Assembly (NCBI GenBank): GCA_947374535.1 | Contig: CANCCJ010000044.1 | Span: forward strand, 1-18,998 | Direction: 5' to 3' | Origin: Comamonadaceae bacterium | GTDB taxonomy: Bacteria; Pseudomonadota; Gammaproteobacteria; Burkholderiales; Burkholderiaceae | DNA length: 18,998 nt | Notes under the pieces: generated by a model | What the model saw: only the letters and a program-made list of their open reading frames with translations | The model's database searches: none | Told to the model about the DNA's origin: nothing | Shown: positions 9,174 to 16,027 of the stretch, in pieces | How positions within the stretch are numbered: position 1 is the stretch's first letter | How the letters are laid out: each line of letters starts with the position of its first letter | Program-made: the position numbers and the translations under genes

Positions 9174-9667
9174 TGAAAAATTTTTGACTGTCGCTCATAC
9201 CACCGCTGTATTTCAATGAGCATCAACGTAGTCTGCGCAGCATCCTTGCTCAGCTGTGCACAGCTCACCTCTCCTGAATCTCTTTGGGAAGCAGGTAAAG
9301 GGTCGGAGCGGGCTGAAGCAACTCTTGCGGGAGCTTCGGGAAAGACGGGCAGATCACTGCCACCGGATGCGGCGACGTTGCACACCCCACAAGAGCGAGT
9401 GTCAGGCTGGCGATCAGCCAGCAGCTTTGACCTTTTTGCGTATTCATTTGAGATTTCCTGCGTGATTTGAGATTGGGTGTGCCGCACATCGGCAACGTGT
9501 TGCTCCTGCCTTGCCTGGGTCAGCGCGATCTTTTGCTTTTCGGCATCCCAGGCCTTCTGGACACGGGACTCGCCCATCTGCATCCCGCACAGCAGCGCCA
9601 TGATCAGAAGTAGTGCATTCAGGACGTGCGACCAGTTGCCCAACAAGAAGCGGCTGAGCCAGGTCAT
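9170..9667 (-). CDS. i-spanin (Rz-like)
   Basis: The inner-membrane spanin joins with the o-spanin to fuse inner and outer membranes in the last step of lysis of a Gram-negative host. The 165-residue protein has one N-terminal membrane segment (VLNALLLIMALLCGMQ, about 15-30). A long charged helical stretch follows (VQKAWDAEKQKIALTQARQEQHV, about 36-58, and on to about 90), typical of the periplasmic coiled coil of Rz. Its ATG overlaps the endolysin stop (ATGA), and a complete o-spanin gene is nested in another frame. Position in the lysis cassette plus topology make the call firm, though primary sequence is family-poor as usual for spanins. Confidence 0.85.
   Translation of the reverse strand: MTWLSRFLLGNWSHVLNALLLIMALLCGMQMGESRVQKAWDAEKQKIALTQARQEQHVADVRHTQSQITQEISNEYAKRSKLLADRQPDTRSCGVCNVAASGGSDLPVFPEAPARVASARSDPLPASQRDSGEVSCAQLSKDAAQTTLMLIEIQRWYERQSKIFQ
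9265..9447 (-). CDS. o-spanin (Rz1-like lipoprotein) nested in the i-spanin gene
   Basis: A 60-residue lipoprotein is encoded entirely within the i-spanin gene in a shifted frame, the classic Rz/Rz1 layout. From the ATG at 9447 it reads a short polar, Lys-containing start, a hydrophobic core LIASLTLAL and the lipobox LVGC with Cys22 as the lipidated residue. A short Pro-rich mature part follows (PHP, CPSFPKLPQELLQPAPTLYLLP). The mature part would sit on the inner face of the outer membrane and meet the i-spanin C-terminus. The frame could open earlier at a TTG (9495), but the ATG gives a normal signal peptide. Confidence 0.85.
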   Translation of the reverse strand: MNTQKGQSCWLIASLTLALVGCATSPHPVAVICPSFPKLPQELLQPAPTLYLLPKEIQER

Positions 9668-10128
9668 GGGGCACCTCCGTCCAAGGCCAGCAGGTTGTGC
9701 TGCTTGATGAGGCCAACGACTTTGTCCGCATATGCGGGGTCGGTCGCATAACCCGCCTGCGCCAGCGCCTTAGCAAAAGCCTGGGCATTGGTGCAAGCAA
9801 AGCAGGCCTTGTAACGGGAGTTGCGCTTGAGGAACGCGGCGTGGTCATCGATGCTGGCTTGCCAGCTTGGGTACTTGCGCCAGAGGGCTGGCACCACCAC
9901 CCACTGCCCCTTGATGAACTCCTTGGTGTTCAGGGTCAGAGTCTGGCCGCGCCACAGGCTGTCAGCTTTGATGCCGAACAGGTTGTTTCCAGTCTTGGCC
10001 AGACCGGACTCCCCCCAGCCTGACTCGAGGGCAGCTTGGGCGATTGAGAGACTGGCAGGAACACCTGATTGCTTGGCGACTGCTTGGGCCGCTTTGGCGA
10101 TTTGGTCTATGAATTCTTGCGGTTTCAA
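9664..10128 (-). CDS. Endolysin, FlgJ-type glucosaminidase (GH73-like)
   Basis: This phage lysin should cut the glycan strands of peptidoglycan once the holin releases it. The 154-residue protein is essentially a single FlgJ C-terminal-type domain: SIAQAALESGWGESGLA near 28-44 with catalytic Glu35, NNLFGIKA near 48-55, FIKGQWVVVPALWRKYPSW near 71-89, SIDDHAAFL near 92-100 and AGYATDPAYADK near 125-136 with the conserved Tyr. No signal peptide is seen, so export depends on the holin. The start is TTG, overlapping the holin stop (TTGA), with AAGGGG 5 bases upstream; no ATG exists near the N-terminus. Confidence 0.88.
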   Translation of the reverse strand: MKPQEFIDQIAKAAQAVAKQSGVPASLSIAQAALESGWGESGLAKTGNNLFGIKADSLWRGQTLTLNTKEFIKGQWVVVPALWRKYPSWQASIDDHAAFLKRNSRYKACFACTNAQAFAKALAQAGYATDPAYADKVVGLIKQHNLLALDGGAP

Positions 10129-10508
10129 AACAACCCCTTCACATCTTTGGCAACTTCGTCAATGGGCTCATCTCTGCGTTGATCGATGAAATTGAAAAGC
10201 CACCTCACGAGTGCCCAACCAGGCAAGCCACAGGCAAAGATGACTCCGCCCATGGCGTACAGACCAATGGTCGAAAACGCCCAGTGATGGAGCTGGAAAT
10301 ACTCGATGGTGATAGCCCCACCGCAGATGCTGGAGACAACGGTGCTGATCAGCCCCACGGTCCATTCACGAATGTTCCTGGGCGGCGTCATGAGCATGAC
10401 GACGACTGCAGCAAGGGTTGCGCCCCCGGCAGCAGCGCCAGCAGCACCACCTATGGCTTTGTATGCAGCGGCGGCACCTGCGACTCCGGAGCTTGTTGGT
10501 TCTGGCAT
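10125..10508 (-). CDS. Putative holin (multi-pass membrane protein)
   Basis: A 127-residue protein precedes the endolysin and overlaps its start. It has an Ala/Gly-rich hydrophobic helix near 14-40 (ending GGATLAAVVVMLM), a second near 53-70 (VGLISTVVSSICGGAITI) and a third to fourth near 78-112 (WAFSTIGLYAMGGVIFACGLPGWALVRWLF). The tail is charged. Size, membrane helices and position are those of a holin that permeabilises the inner membrane; I cannot assign a named holin family. The ATG at 10508 is chosen over the upstream frame (10532), because GGAGA lies 5 bases before it and the upstream part would run through a terminator. Confidence 0.7.
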   Translation of the reverse strand: MPEPTSSGVAGAAAAYKAIGGAAGAAAGGATLAAVVVMLMTPPRNIREWTVGLISTVVSSICGGAITIEYFQLHHWAFSTIGLYAMGGVIFACGLPGWALVRWLFNFIDQRRDEPIDEVAKDVKGLF

Positions 10509-10518
10509 TGATTTCTCC

Positions 10519-10552
10519 AAAAGAAAAACCACCGTGAGCGAACTCAGGGTGG
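10519..10552 (-). terminator. Intrinsic terminator between the radical SAM gene and the lysis cassette
   Basis: On the minus strand CCACCCTGAG, TTCG, CTCACGGTGG form a 10-bp stem with a single C-C mismatch and a UUCG tetraloop. TTTTTCTTTT follows directly. It lies 20 bases after the radical SAM stop and ends just before the holin ribosome binding site. Lysis genes would need read-through, antitermination or another promoter. Confidence 0.88.
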
Positions 10553-10572
10553 CTGGTTATGAATTGAATTTT

Positions 10573-11937
10573 TTAGGCTGATACGACAGGGATCGGAAAA
10601 GGCTTCACCGAATTGCTCTGCTCGGATCGATCTGCAAAACCAAAGATATCTTTGCGATCGAGGCGCAACTCACCATCGATGTGAACCGGGATTAATCCCG
10701 TGAGGAACTCAATTGCTGCGACAAAGATTGGCAACGCATCCGAATACGCGTTGTCACAAGATGCCTCCCAAAGCGGCCCTTCCAGAAACATGCATGCCCC
10801 TTTGCAAATTTGCAGCACAGGGCATTGGGGACACTCTGAACGCTTGGACCAATGGGTTGATGTGGTGAGTGCCACTTGATCCATCCGATCTGTATGACCG
10901 ATGCGATGAGCCTCTCCGTTGGGAGCCACTGCCGCTGCATTCACGTTCTGGCATGTCAGCACATTGCCTTTGAGATCAACCGCGATGGAGTCAGATTTAT
11001 CCATACCGCACTTCTGGCCAAGGCTGGAAGCAGGCCGTTTCGTGCGCAAGGAGTTCACAAACGACATCATCCGATCGCGCACATTGGAGACGCAATCAGC
11101 TTTGCCTTGACGAATTTCCTGGAACGCCTGACGTCGATACGCATGAAGCTCCTCAGGCCTGAGTGACAAAGACAAACCACCTGCGTCATACGCATCGACA
11201 AACCCGCCCTCGCCAATCATGACCTTGGGGTCGCCTGTGAGCTCTGTGAAGAATGCCTGAATCGCTGCACGCGACTGGTTCGACCTATTGACCATGGCGT
11301 TAAAACTAAAACGCCCCTGAGGGGAGAGTCGTTGGTACAGATCGAGAATGGCTTCTTTGACGGGTGGGTCATTCAAAGGATCTGGTCCACGCACATGCTG
11401 ACCCGGCCCGTCATGCGAAACGCTGACTGTGAACACCAAGTCATCCAGCCACTGGTTCAATTCAGAACTGAGCAACGAGCCGTTGGTGATCATGGAGAAA
11501 CGGGCCAGAGGGTATTTGGCACGCAGGGCTTCAGCGAGCGGTCGCAATGTCTTGATGTAAACCAAGGGCTCACCACCCCAGAACTCAATTGCCTCAGGCG
11601 GCGTCAGTACCCAGCTATCCAGCGAGCTCAAGAAGCCATCCACATCTTCCGGATTGGTTTCCACTTGCCGAGCCACAAACCGTTGGGAGCAGTACTCACA
11701 GGCGTAGTTGCATGACAAACCTAGGGAGATTTTCAGAACCCGAGGGGTGGTCTTACCCACAGGCGTCTCTTTAGAAGTCACCGGGGCAATCTCTGCTGAT
11801 GCACCTTGCGCTACATCGACGGTACGAATCACCGAGTTGCCGTTGATATCGGTCAAGGTGGATTCCATGTTGTCATAGATGAGCGGCACCACAGTGACTG
11901 TTCGCGGATTCGTTGCCGCAATCAGAAATTTAGCCAT
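10573..11937 (-). CDS. Radical SAM enzyme with SPASM domain, encoded in the tail-fibre operon
   Basis: This is a 454-residue radical SAM protein. The CxxxCxxC site cluster motif is C76-x3-C80-x2-C83, followed by GGEP at 121-124 and an ITNGS strand near 150. The C-terminal SPASM pattern is C310, G324, C329, then C369-x2-C372-x5-C378-x3-C382 and C394, enough for two auxiliary 4Fe-4S clusters. SPASM enzymes commonly modify peptide or protein side chains: sulfatase maturation, sactipeptide and ranthipeptide thioethers, PqqE and mycofactocin. An N-terminal extension of about 65 residues precedes the barrel; a substrate-binding role is possible but not evident. The start overlaps the upstream oxygenase gene by 8 bases. 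The nearby Cys-tipped tail fibre is the obvious candidate substrate, which is inference. No maturation partners beyond the neighbours are seen. Confidence 0.9.
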   Translation of the reverse strand: MAKFLIAATNPRTVTVVPLIYDNMESTLTDINGNSVIRTVDVAQGASAEIAPVTSKETPVGKTTPRVLKISLGLSCNYACEYCSQRFVARQVETNPEDVDGFLSSLDSWVLTPPEAIEFWGGEPLVYIKTLRPLAEALRAKYPLARFSMITNGSLLSSELNQWLDDLVFTVSVSHDGPGQHVRGPDPLNDPPVKEAILDLYQRLSPQGRFSFNAMVNRSNQSRAAIQAFFTELTGDPKVMIGEGGFVDAYDAGGLSLSLRPEELHAYRRQAFQEIRQGKADCVSNVRDRMMSFVNSLRTKRPASSLGQKCGMDKSDSIAVDLKGNVLTCQNVNAAAVAPNGEAHRIGHTDRMDQVALTTSTHWSKRSECPQCPVLQICKGACMFLEGPLWEASCDNAYSDALPIFVAAIEFLTGLIPVHIDGELRLDRKDIFGFADRSEQSNSVKPFPIPVVSA

Positions 11938-12547
11938 TGAGTTTTTCTACCTTGATGTTGAGAAGCACTTGCATGAAAGGCTCTTCGCCCATGTAGGGCT
12001 TTTGGAAATGCACAGCCCGTGCTTCAAAGGCCACCAACAACCCTCTGTGGGGTTTGATCCAGTACTTGGCATGCGTCTCCCATGGCATCAGGCATTTGCC
12101 AAAACCTGAGGAGCGCCAGTCGGGATTGCAAATGGCGAAGGCGTTAGGACCGTATTGATTCACCTGCTCCTGTAAATCAAGGAGCGGATCAAGTTCAGGA
12201 CCATTGGGGAAATACACCGCTTGAAGATGGCACTCGTCTTCGTCAGAATGCGGCATGATCTCCGTCCCCGCATACCTGACAACCTCACGCCCTTGCAGAT
12301 GAGTGATTCGCCCTTGTGACCCAATGAATTCATGCTGAATCAATGTGAGCGCATTGCCAGCCAGTTGCTTTGCACTAGCAATCGTTCCATCGAAGATGTT
12401 GTGCGCTTGCCTGTTCCAGATCTCACCGCCCTCTGTTTTCATAGACGCGTGAACGGCCAGCAGGTCGTCGTAGAGCTTCTGGTCAAACTCAGGCTGAGTG
12501 CCTAGTGACCAGATGCCCACCATAGTGGGAAAAAGTCCAAGCCTCAT
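11930..12547 (-). CDS. Putative Fe(II)/2-oxoglutarate-dependent oxygenase (prolyl 4-hydroxylase-like)
   Basis: The 205-residue protein has the pattern of the P4H-type double-stranded beta helix. REVVRYAGTEIMPHSDED (87-104) supplies the facial His100-x-Asp102, ECHLQAVYFPNG continues the strand, and RGLLVAFEARAVHFQKPY (168-185) supplies the distal His180. The basic residue that usually binds 2-oxoglutarate about ten residues after the distal His is not in place (the region reads EEPFMQVLLNIK). Either Lys199 or another residue serves, or the cosubstrate differs. Its ATG overlaps the stop of the 285-aa gene (ATGA), and it overlaps the radical SAM gene by 8 bases, so the three are translationally linked. 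Hydroxylation of a virion protein is the natural guess; alternatives include a non-catalytic cupin. Confidence 0.6.
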   Translation of the reverse strand: MRLGLFPTMVGIWSLGTQPEFDQKLYDDLLAVHASMKTEGGEIWNRQAHNIFDGTIASAKQLAGNALTLIQHEFIGSQGRITHLQGREVVRYAGTEIMPHSDEDECHLQAVYFPNGPELDPLLDLQEQVNQYGPNAFAICNPDWRSSGFGKCLMPWETHAKYWIKPHRGLLVAFEARAVHFQKPYMGEEPFMQVLLNIKVEKLNG

Positions 12548-13401
12548 GACACACTCACCACCAGGTCATCAGTACCTGTGAATAACTTGAACCCCACCTT
12601 GACCTTGGCCGTGTCCCCCGTGGCCATGCCGTCCGGACGAAACGTTGTGGAGCCCACACCTTTGACCGTGGTGACTCGGCGTGCGGACAAGTAGCCAGCG
12701 GTAGCATCCAGAAAGACATCTGCCTCGCGATCCACGATAGGTGTCCCATCAGGCGTTTCCAGCTGAAAACTCACAGCCACCTCATCCGCCAATGCCACCT
12801 CAGCTGATTTGTTGCCGACAAACTTCACAACTGGCAGCGTTTCATCGCGTACAAGCGCCAGAGTGATTGAGGGGATGACCTCAATATTGCTACTGGCCTT
12901 CACAAGCTCTGGGCTGAACACATTGAACCCAAGCGTCCAGTCTTCCAGCGGTGAGATTTTGAAAGGCACCAAGATGTGGCCAATCGGATGCGCCTGCAAC
13001 ACAGAGGCGTGATACGCCTGTGCATCCATCTTGGAAGCGAGCGTTGCGACATACAGGTTGGGCGTTTGTGTGAAGAAGGCTGGCGGTGTGCTGTATCGCT
13101 CCATCATCCCGACAGGCGCATACAGCATGAAGCTTGCATGGTCCCCAAACTCGGGATGCTGCGTCAGCGATTGAAGGTCAATGACGCGCCGATACACAGG
13201 CTCACCAAACACCCCGAAATCACTTCGCCACTCAGAGATCAGTGACTGATCGAAAAACTTGCCACCGCTTGGATGATCTTCAGCGGGGTCGCCCACAAAC
13301 TCTCGTTGCATGATTGCTCGAACTGCGAATGTGAGCGTGGTGTCCTTGAGCGTGACATCCAGCGCAAATGGAGGGTTCTTGTTTCCTAAATAGAGTTTCA
13401 T
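12544..13401 (-). CDS. Unrecognised phage protein with C-terminal Ig-like domain
   Basis: This 285-residue protein lies between the Cys-tipped fibre and the two modification enzymes. I do not recognise residues 1-200, a soluble alpha/beta-looking segment with aromatic-rich stretches such as FGEPVYRRVIDLQ and FMLYAPVGMMERY. Residues about 204-284 look like an Ig-like beta sandwich of the invasin/Big type: VAVSFQLETPDGTPI, DVFLDATAGYLS, a GVGSTTFRP strand and AKVKVGFKLFTG. Such domains are common on virion surfaces, so it may be a fibre accessory or chaperone, or itself part of the fibre. AAGGGG lies 5 bases before the ATG, 9 bases after the fibre stop, and its stop overlaps the oxygenase start. 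Confidence 0.7.
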   Translation of the reverse strand: MKLYLGNKNPPFALDVTLKDTTLTFAVRAIMQREFVGDPAEDHPSGGKFFDQSLISEWRSDFGVFGEPVYRRVIDLQSLTQHPEFGDHASFMLYAPVGMMERYSTPPAFFTQTPNLYVATLASKMDAQAYHASVLQAHPIGHILVPFKISPLEDWTLGFNVFSPELVKASSNIEVIPSITLALVRDETLPVVKFVGNKSAEVALADEVAVSFQLETPDGTPIVDREADVFLDATAGYLSARRVTTVKGVGSTTFRPDGMATGDTAKVKVGFKLFTGTDDLVVSVS

Positions 13402-13410
13402 GTTTTCCCC

Positions 13411-14337
13411 TTAACAGCAGTCGCAATTGCAATTGCAGTTGAATCGGGTGCCATAAGCACCGAGTCGCATCGTTCCCCCTTGGTCAAACAAGGTCACGAG
13501 GTTGTAGTAAGCAGTGGGGGGTTGGTCGCCACAGTTGTAGCAGTTGTCGGTGATCTGACAATTCGGTGCACCTTGCCAACCTGCACTTGGGTTGTTGTTC
13601 ACACGAACGCAATTGCTCACCACGTTGAAGAAGTAATCCTGCAGCCAGCCGTAGTTCGATGTCCACAACGATCCAGCGTTGTTCATGTACATATCCCAGC
13701 TGCCATCGGATTTCAAAAACCCCATGAGCCCTTGGTTGTGGTGCAGGTAGCGTGTGCCCCAGTCCTGATCGACCATGTCGATGTAGTTGGCCGTACTGGC
13801 AATTTGCAGACGCGGCACGGTAAGCGTGCCCGACATGGTGTCGCCTGACTTGGCCACCCGACTGGAGAGGTCAATCGGGATCGCAGAGTTACCGTTTACA
13901 TCGGGCCCAACGCCATTGACCGAGCGCACAAAGGCGGTCGAGTCCATCCCATTGAACTTGCTTGTGTCGGCTGCTTTGGCGGTGATCCCCAGATAGGCGG
14001 TGTTGTGGTTGTGACCCAGCGCCGCATAGGCCGTATCGTGGTTGTGGTTCACCAGCGCAAAGCCAGTGGAGTCAATCCCATCGAGCAAATCTGCGTTGGC
14101 CACTTTGCCAATGGCGGCAGACAGATCAATGACCATCTTCCATGTGGCAGGACTGACAGCAGTCAGCACATAGAGCTTTTGCTCATCTGTTTTGAAGCAA
14201 GGCATGCCCAACTGGAGGTTGACGGTTGGAAACGAGGTGCCACTGTTGAGCGACATGGCAGTCTTGTCGTTGTTCAGGATCTGAGACAACGAGTCGGAGA
14301 GCGTGGTCGATGATTGAATTTCGGTGTAGTTCTGCAT
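13411..14337 (-). CDS. Tail fibre with HxH repeats and a Cys-rich C-terminus
   Basis: This is a 308-residue fibre protein. The shaft shows the repeats LLDGIDSTGFA (84-94) and KFNGMDSTAFV (127-137), two HNH sites in an 11-residue repeat (His98/His100 and His109/His111), and the common SRVAKSGDTMSGTLTVP segment (159-175). HxH sites in long-tail-fibre needles such as T4 gp37 bind iron. The tip (about 180-308) is aromatic-rich with WDMYMNNAGSLWTSNYGW. Its Cys are 243, 260, 266 and 269, then the end CNCNCDCC (301, 303, 305, 307, 308). Eight of the nine tip Cys follow Asn or Asp. AAGG lies 7 bases before the ATG. Two putative modification enzymes lie downstream in the same run of genes. It probably binds the host receptor; the Cys could bind metal, form disulfides, or be enzymatically modified. 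Confidence 0.82.
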   Translation of the reverse strand: MQNYTEIQSSTTLSDSLSQILNNDKTAMSLNSGTSFPTVNLQLGMPCFKTDEQKLYVLTAVSPATWKMVIDLSAAIGKVANADLLDGIDSTGFALVNHNHDTAYAALGHNHNTAYLGITAKAADTSKFNGMDSTAFVRSVNGVGPDVNGNSAIPIDLSSRVAKSGDTMSGTLTVPRLQIASTANYIDMVDQDWGTRYLHHNQGLMGFLKSDGSWDMYMNNAGSLWTSNYGWLQDYFFNVVSNCVRVNNNPSAGWQGAPNCQITDNCYNCGDQPPTAYYNLVTLFDQGGTMRLGAYGTRFNCNCNCDCC

Positions 14338-14363
14338 TTAATAGCCTTGATCAATACCCATGC

Positions 14364-15554
14364 TCAGTAACCTTGGGCAACCCAAGAAATGAGCCCCGTC
14401 ACTCGCGTGCCCGAGGTGTTTTCAAGAACTGCCGTGAAGCCAGTCGTGCTGACCAGTCCCAGAATGCGAGGAATGGCAACTGAAGTTCCGCCCTTGAAGG
14501 TCAACGTGACCTCGGGCGTCACCCGGAACACGCGTGCAAAAGTGACATTCACACCTGTTGCCGCATTGGTCACGGAAGCTGTGCCTCGATCGAAGATGTC
14601 TGGCACGTCCACCGTGACCCTGAGTCCATCGATGTAGCCACGGTCAGCATTTGTTGAGGTCAGAATTGCCCTGAAGAGCGCCTTTTGGTAGGTGTAGTCA
14701 CCTTGGATGAAATCCCTGAAGTTGGTGTACCCGGGTGGGTGACCCGCTTCGAAGATGTCGAGGAAATCTTGAGCTGTGATTTCGGTCGTAGCGATCAGCA
14801 TGTCGCTCACCACACCATTGGCATGGCGTCGGTACTGCTCAGCAAAAGACAGCGCCTCACTGAGCTTCAAGGTTTGCGCACGCTTTAAGCTCTCCGTAAA
14901 GCTGAACCCTTCTGCGATTGAGACCTTGAACGCAACCGTGCGCCCAAAGGTTTCAGCAAAACTGAATGCCTCTGAAATGCTCTTGACTTGCTTCTTGGCA
15001 AGTGCATCCGTTGTGGTGAATGATTCGTTAAACGGCTTGGTGGTGGTTTTTCCCACCAATTCAGTAAAAGAAAAACTCTCGGCGACACGCAAGATGTAGG
15101 CGATGAGGTCGGTGTAGGTCTCAGCGATGGAAAGCGTTTCAAACTTTTGCATCACAACGCTTCGCGCCAATCCCTCACCCAGCTGAAGCGACTCCATCAC
15201 CGCTTTGATGTTGGCGTTCGTGAGCTTTTCCGAAAATGACAGGTTCTCCATGAACCTAAGCGTGTACGCGATGAAATCTGTGTAGGTCTCCAAAAACGAA
15301 AACACTTCGAACTTTTGCAGCACCACAGAGCGCGATGAGGACTCCGTGAACGCCACCGATTCCGTCAACGCCTTGGTACCGAGTTTTTGGTTCAACTCCG
15401 CAAAGCTCAGATCAGTTGCCACGCTCAGGGCATAGACCGCTGGATATGCGCTCGTCCAGTTCTTGCCTGCTGTGGCACTGCTCCAGTTGAACTTTGAGCC
15501 TGCCCAGTTGTAATTCGCCCCCGGTGTGCTTGTGACGTTGACGATTTCAGCCAT
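14364..15554 (-). CDS. Phage tail/fibre-type protein with eleven 18-residue repeats
   Basis: The 396-residue protein has three parts. Residues 1-47 hold NYNWAGSKFNW and a following W, resembling NYNWSDSAAKRQW in the gpJ-like protein. Residues about 48-245 are tandem repeats of roughly 18-20 residues with consensus hydrophobic-S-F-x-E, a basic middle and a closing E (LSFAE, AFTES, FSFLE, LSFSE and so on). The C-terminal part (about 305-396) is beta-rich, with FARVFRVTPEVTLTF and a final WVAQGY of the kind seen at the ends of phage receptor-binding or appendage proteins. The most likely role is a tail-tip or fibre shaft linked to gpJ, but I cannot name a family. It starts 4 bases after the 148-aa gene stop. 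Confidence 0.7.
   Translation of the reverse strand: MAEIVNVTSTPGANYNWAGSKFNWSSATAGKNWTSAYPAVYALSVATDLSFAELNQKLGTKALTESVAFTESSSRSVVLQKFEVFSFLETYTDFIAYTLRFMENLSFSEKLTNANIKAVMESLQLGEGLARSVVMQKFETLSIAETYTDLIAYILRVAESFSFTELVGKTTTKPFNESFTTTDALAKKQVKSISEAFSFAETFGRTVAFKVSIAEGFSFTESLKRAQTLKLSEALSFAEQYRRHANGVVSDMLIATTEITAQDFLDIFEAGHPPGYTNFRDFIQGDYTYQKALFRAILTSTNADRGYIDGLRVTVDVPDIFDRGTASVTNAATGVNVTFARVFRVTPEVTLTFKGGTSVAIPRILGLVSTTGFTAVLENTSGTRVTGLISWVAQGY
14820..15413 (-). repeat. Protein-level tandem repeat, 11 units of about 18 codons
   Basis: Units read DLSFAE..., SVAFTE..., VFSFLE..., NLSFSE..., SLQLGE..., TLSIAE..., SFSFTE..., SFTTTD..., AFSFAE..., GFSFTE... and ALSFAE.... Units 2-3 and 5-6 are close copies (RSVVLQKFE with TYTDFIAY; RSVVMQKFE with TYTDLIAY), indicating a later three-unit duplication on top of the basic period. 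Confidence 0.8.
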
Positions 15555-15558
15555 GGGC

Positions 15559-16005
15559 TTAGCTCATCGTGAAGGTGAACACCGCAGTCAAGCTGTCATC
15601 CAATCCCTTGTTCACCACAGGGAACACCACCCGATCAAACATGGTGCCAGCCGTTGCCGCATTGAACACGCCCGCTTCGGTGATTGCACCTGTGGCGTCG
15701 CCTGCCAAGAAGTTCGCCGTAAAAGTGAACACCTTGGTGCCTGCCGTGTGGGCATAGGTCGCCGCGTTGCGTTTGAGTTCAGTCACGAGTGCCGTCTGCG
15801 TGGAGGCTGCTGCAGAGGAGCCTGTGCCGACTGCAATCCAGCCCATCACTCCTGGACGAGCGGAGCCGTTGCCAATGGCATCAGCAATGAAATCAAAACC
15901 ACCACCCACGATGATGTTGTCCTTGTGGACCACTTCCACCTCACCGCTGGCTTTGGTGAGGAACAGCGTGATCGCGCCTTTGATGGTCATGCCTTCTTCA
16001 ATCAT
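15559..16005 (-). CDS. Phage virion-type protein, tail fibre region (148 aa)
   Basis: This is a small beta-rich protein between the gpJ-like tail-tip gene and the repeat protein. Segments such as GGGFDFIADAIG, WIAVGTGSSAAASTQTAL, FTFTANFLAGDATGAITEAGVFNA and the final SLTAVFTFTMS are of a type I associate with small structural proteins in tail-fibre regions of siphophages. I cannot give a proven function. The ATG at 16005 has a GGAAAA about 8 bases upstream; an internal ATG at 15990 is possible. It is the first gene after the terminator at 16028-16060. Confidence 0.65.
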   Translation of the reverse strand: MIEEGMTIKGAITLFLTKASGEVEVVHKDNIIVGGGFDFIADAIGNGSARPGVMGWIAVGTGSSAAASTQTALVTELKRNAATYAHTAGTKVFTFTANFLAGDATGAITEAGVFNAATAGTMFDRVVFPVVNKGLDDSLTAVFTFTMS

Positions 16006-16027
16006 GAGAGTTTTCCGTTTCGCAAGT

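Noticed and set aside
9444..9848. Minus-strand 134-codon frame across the endolysin/spanin junction
   Set aside because: Low-complexity Arg/Thr/Ser-rich shadow of the two lysis genes, with no start signal.
13411..14337. Diversity-generating retroelement target in the fibre
   Set aside because: I see no reverse transcriptase and no second, template-like copy of the fibre end in the window.
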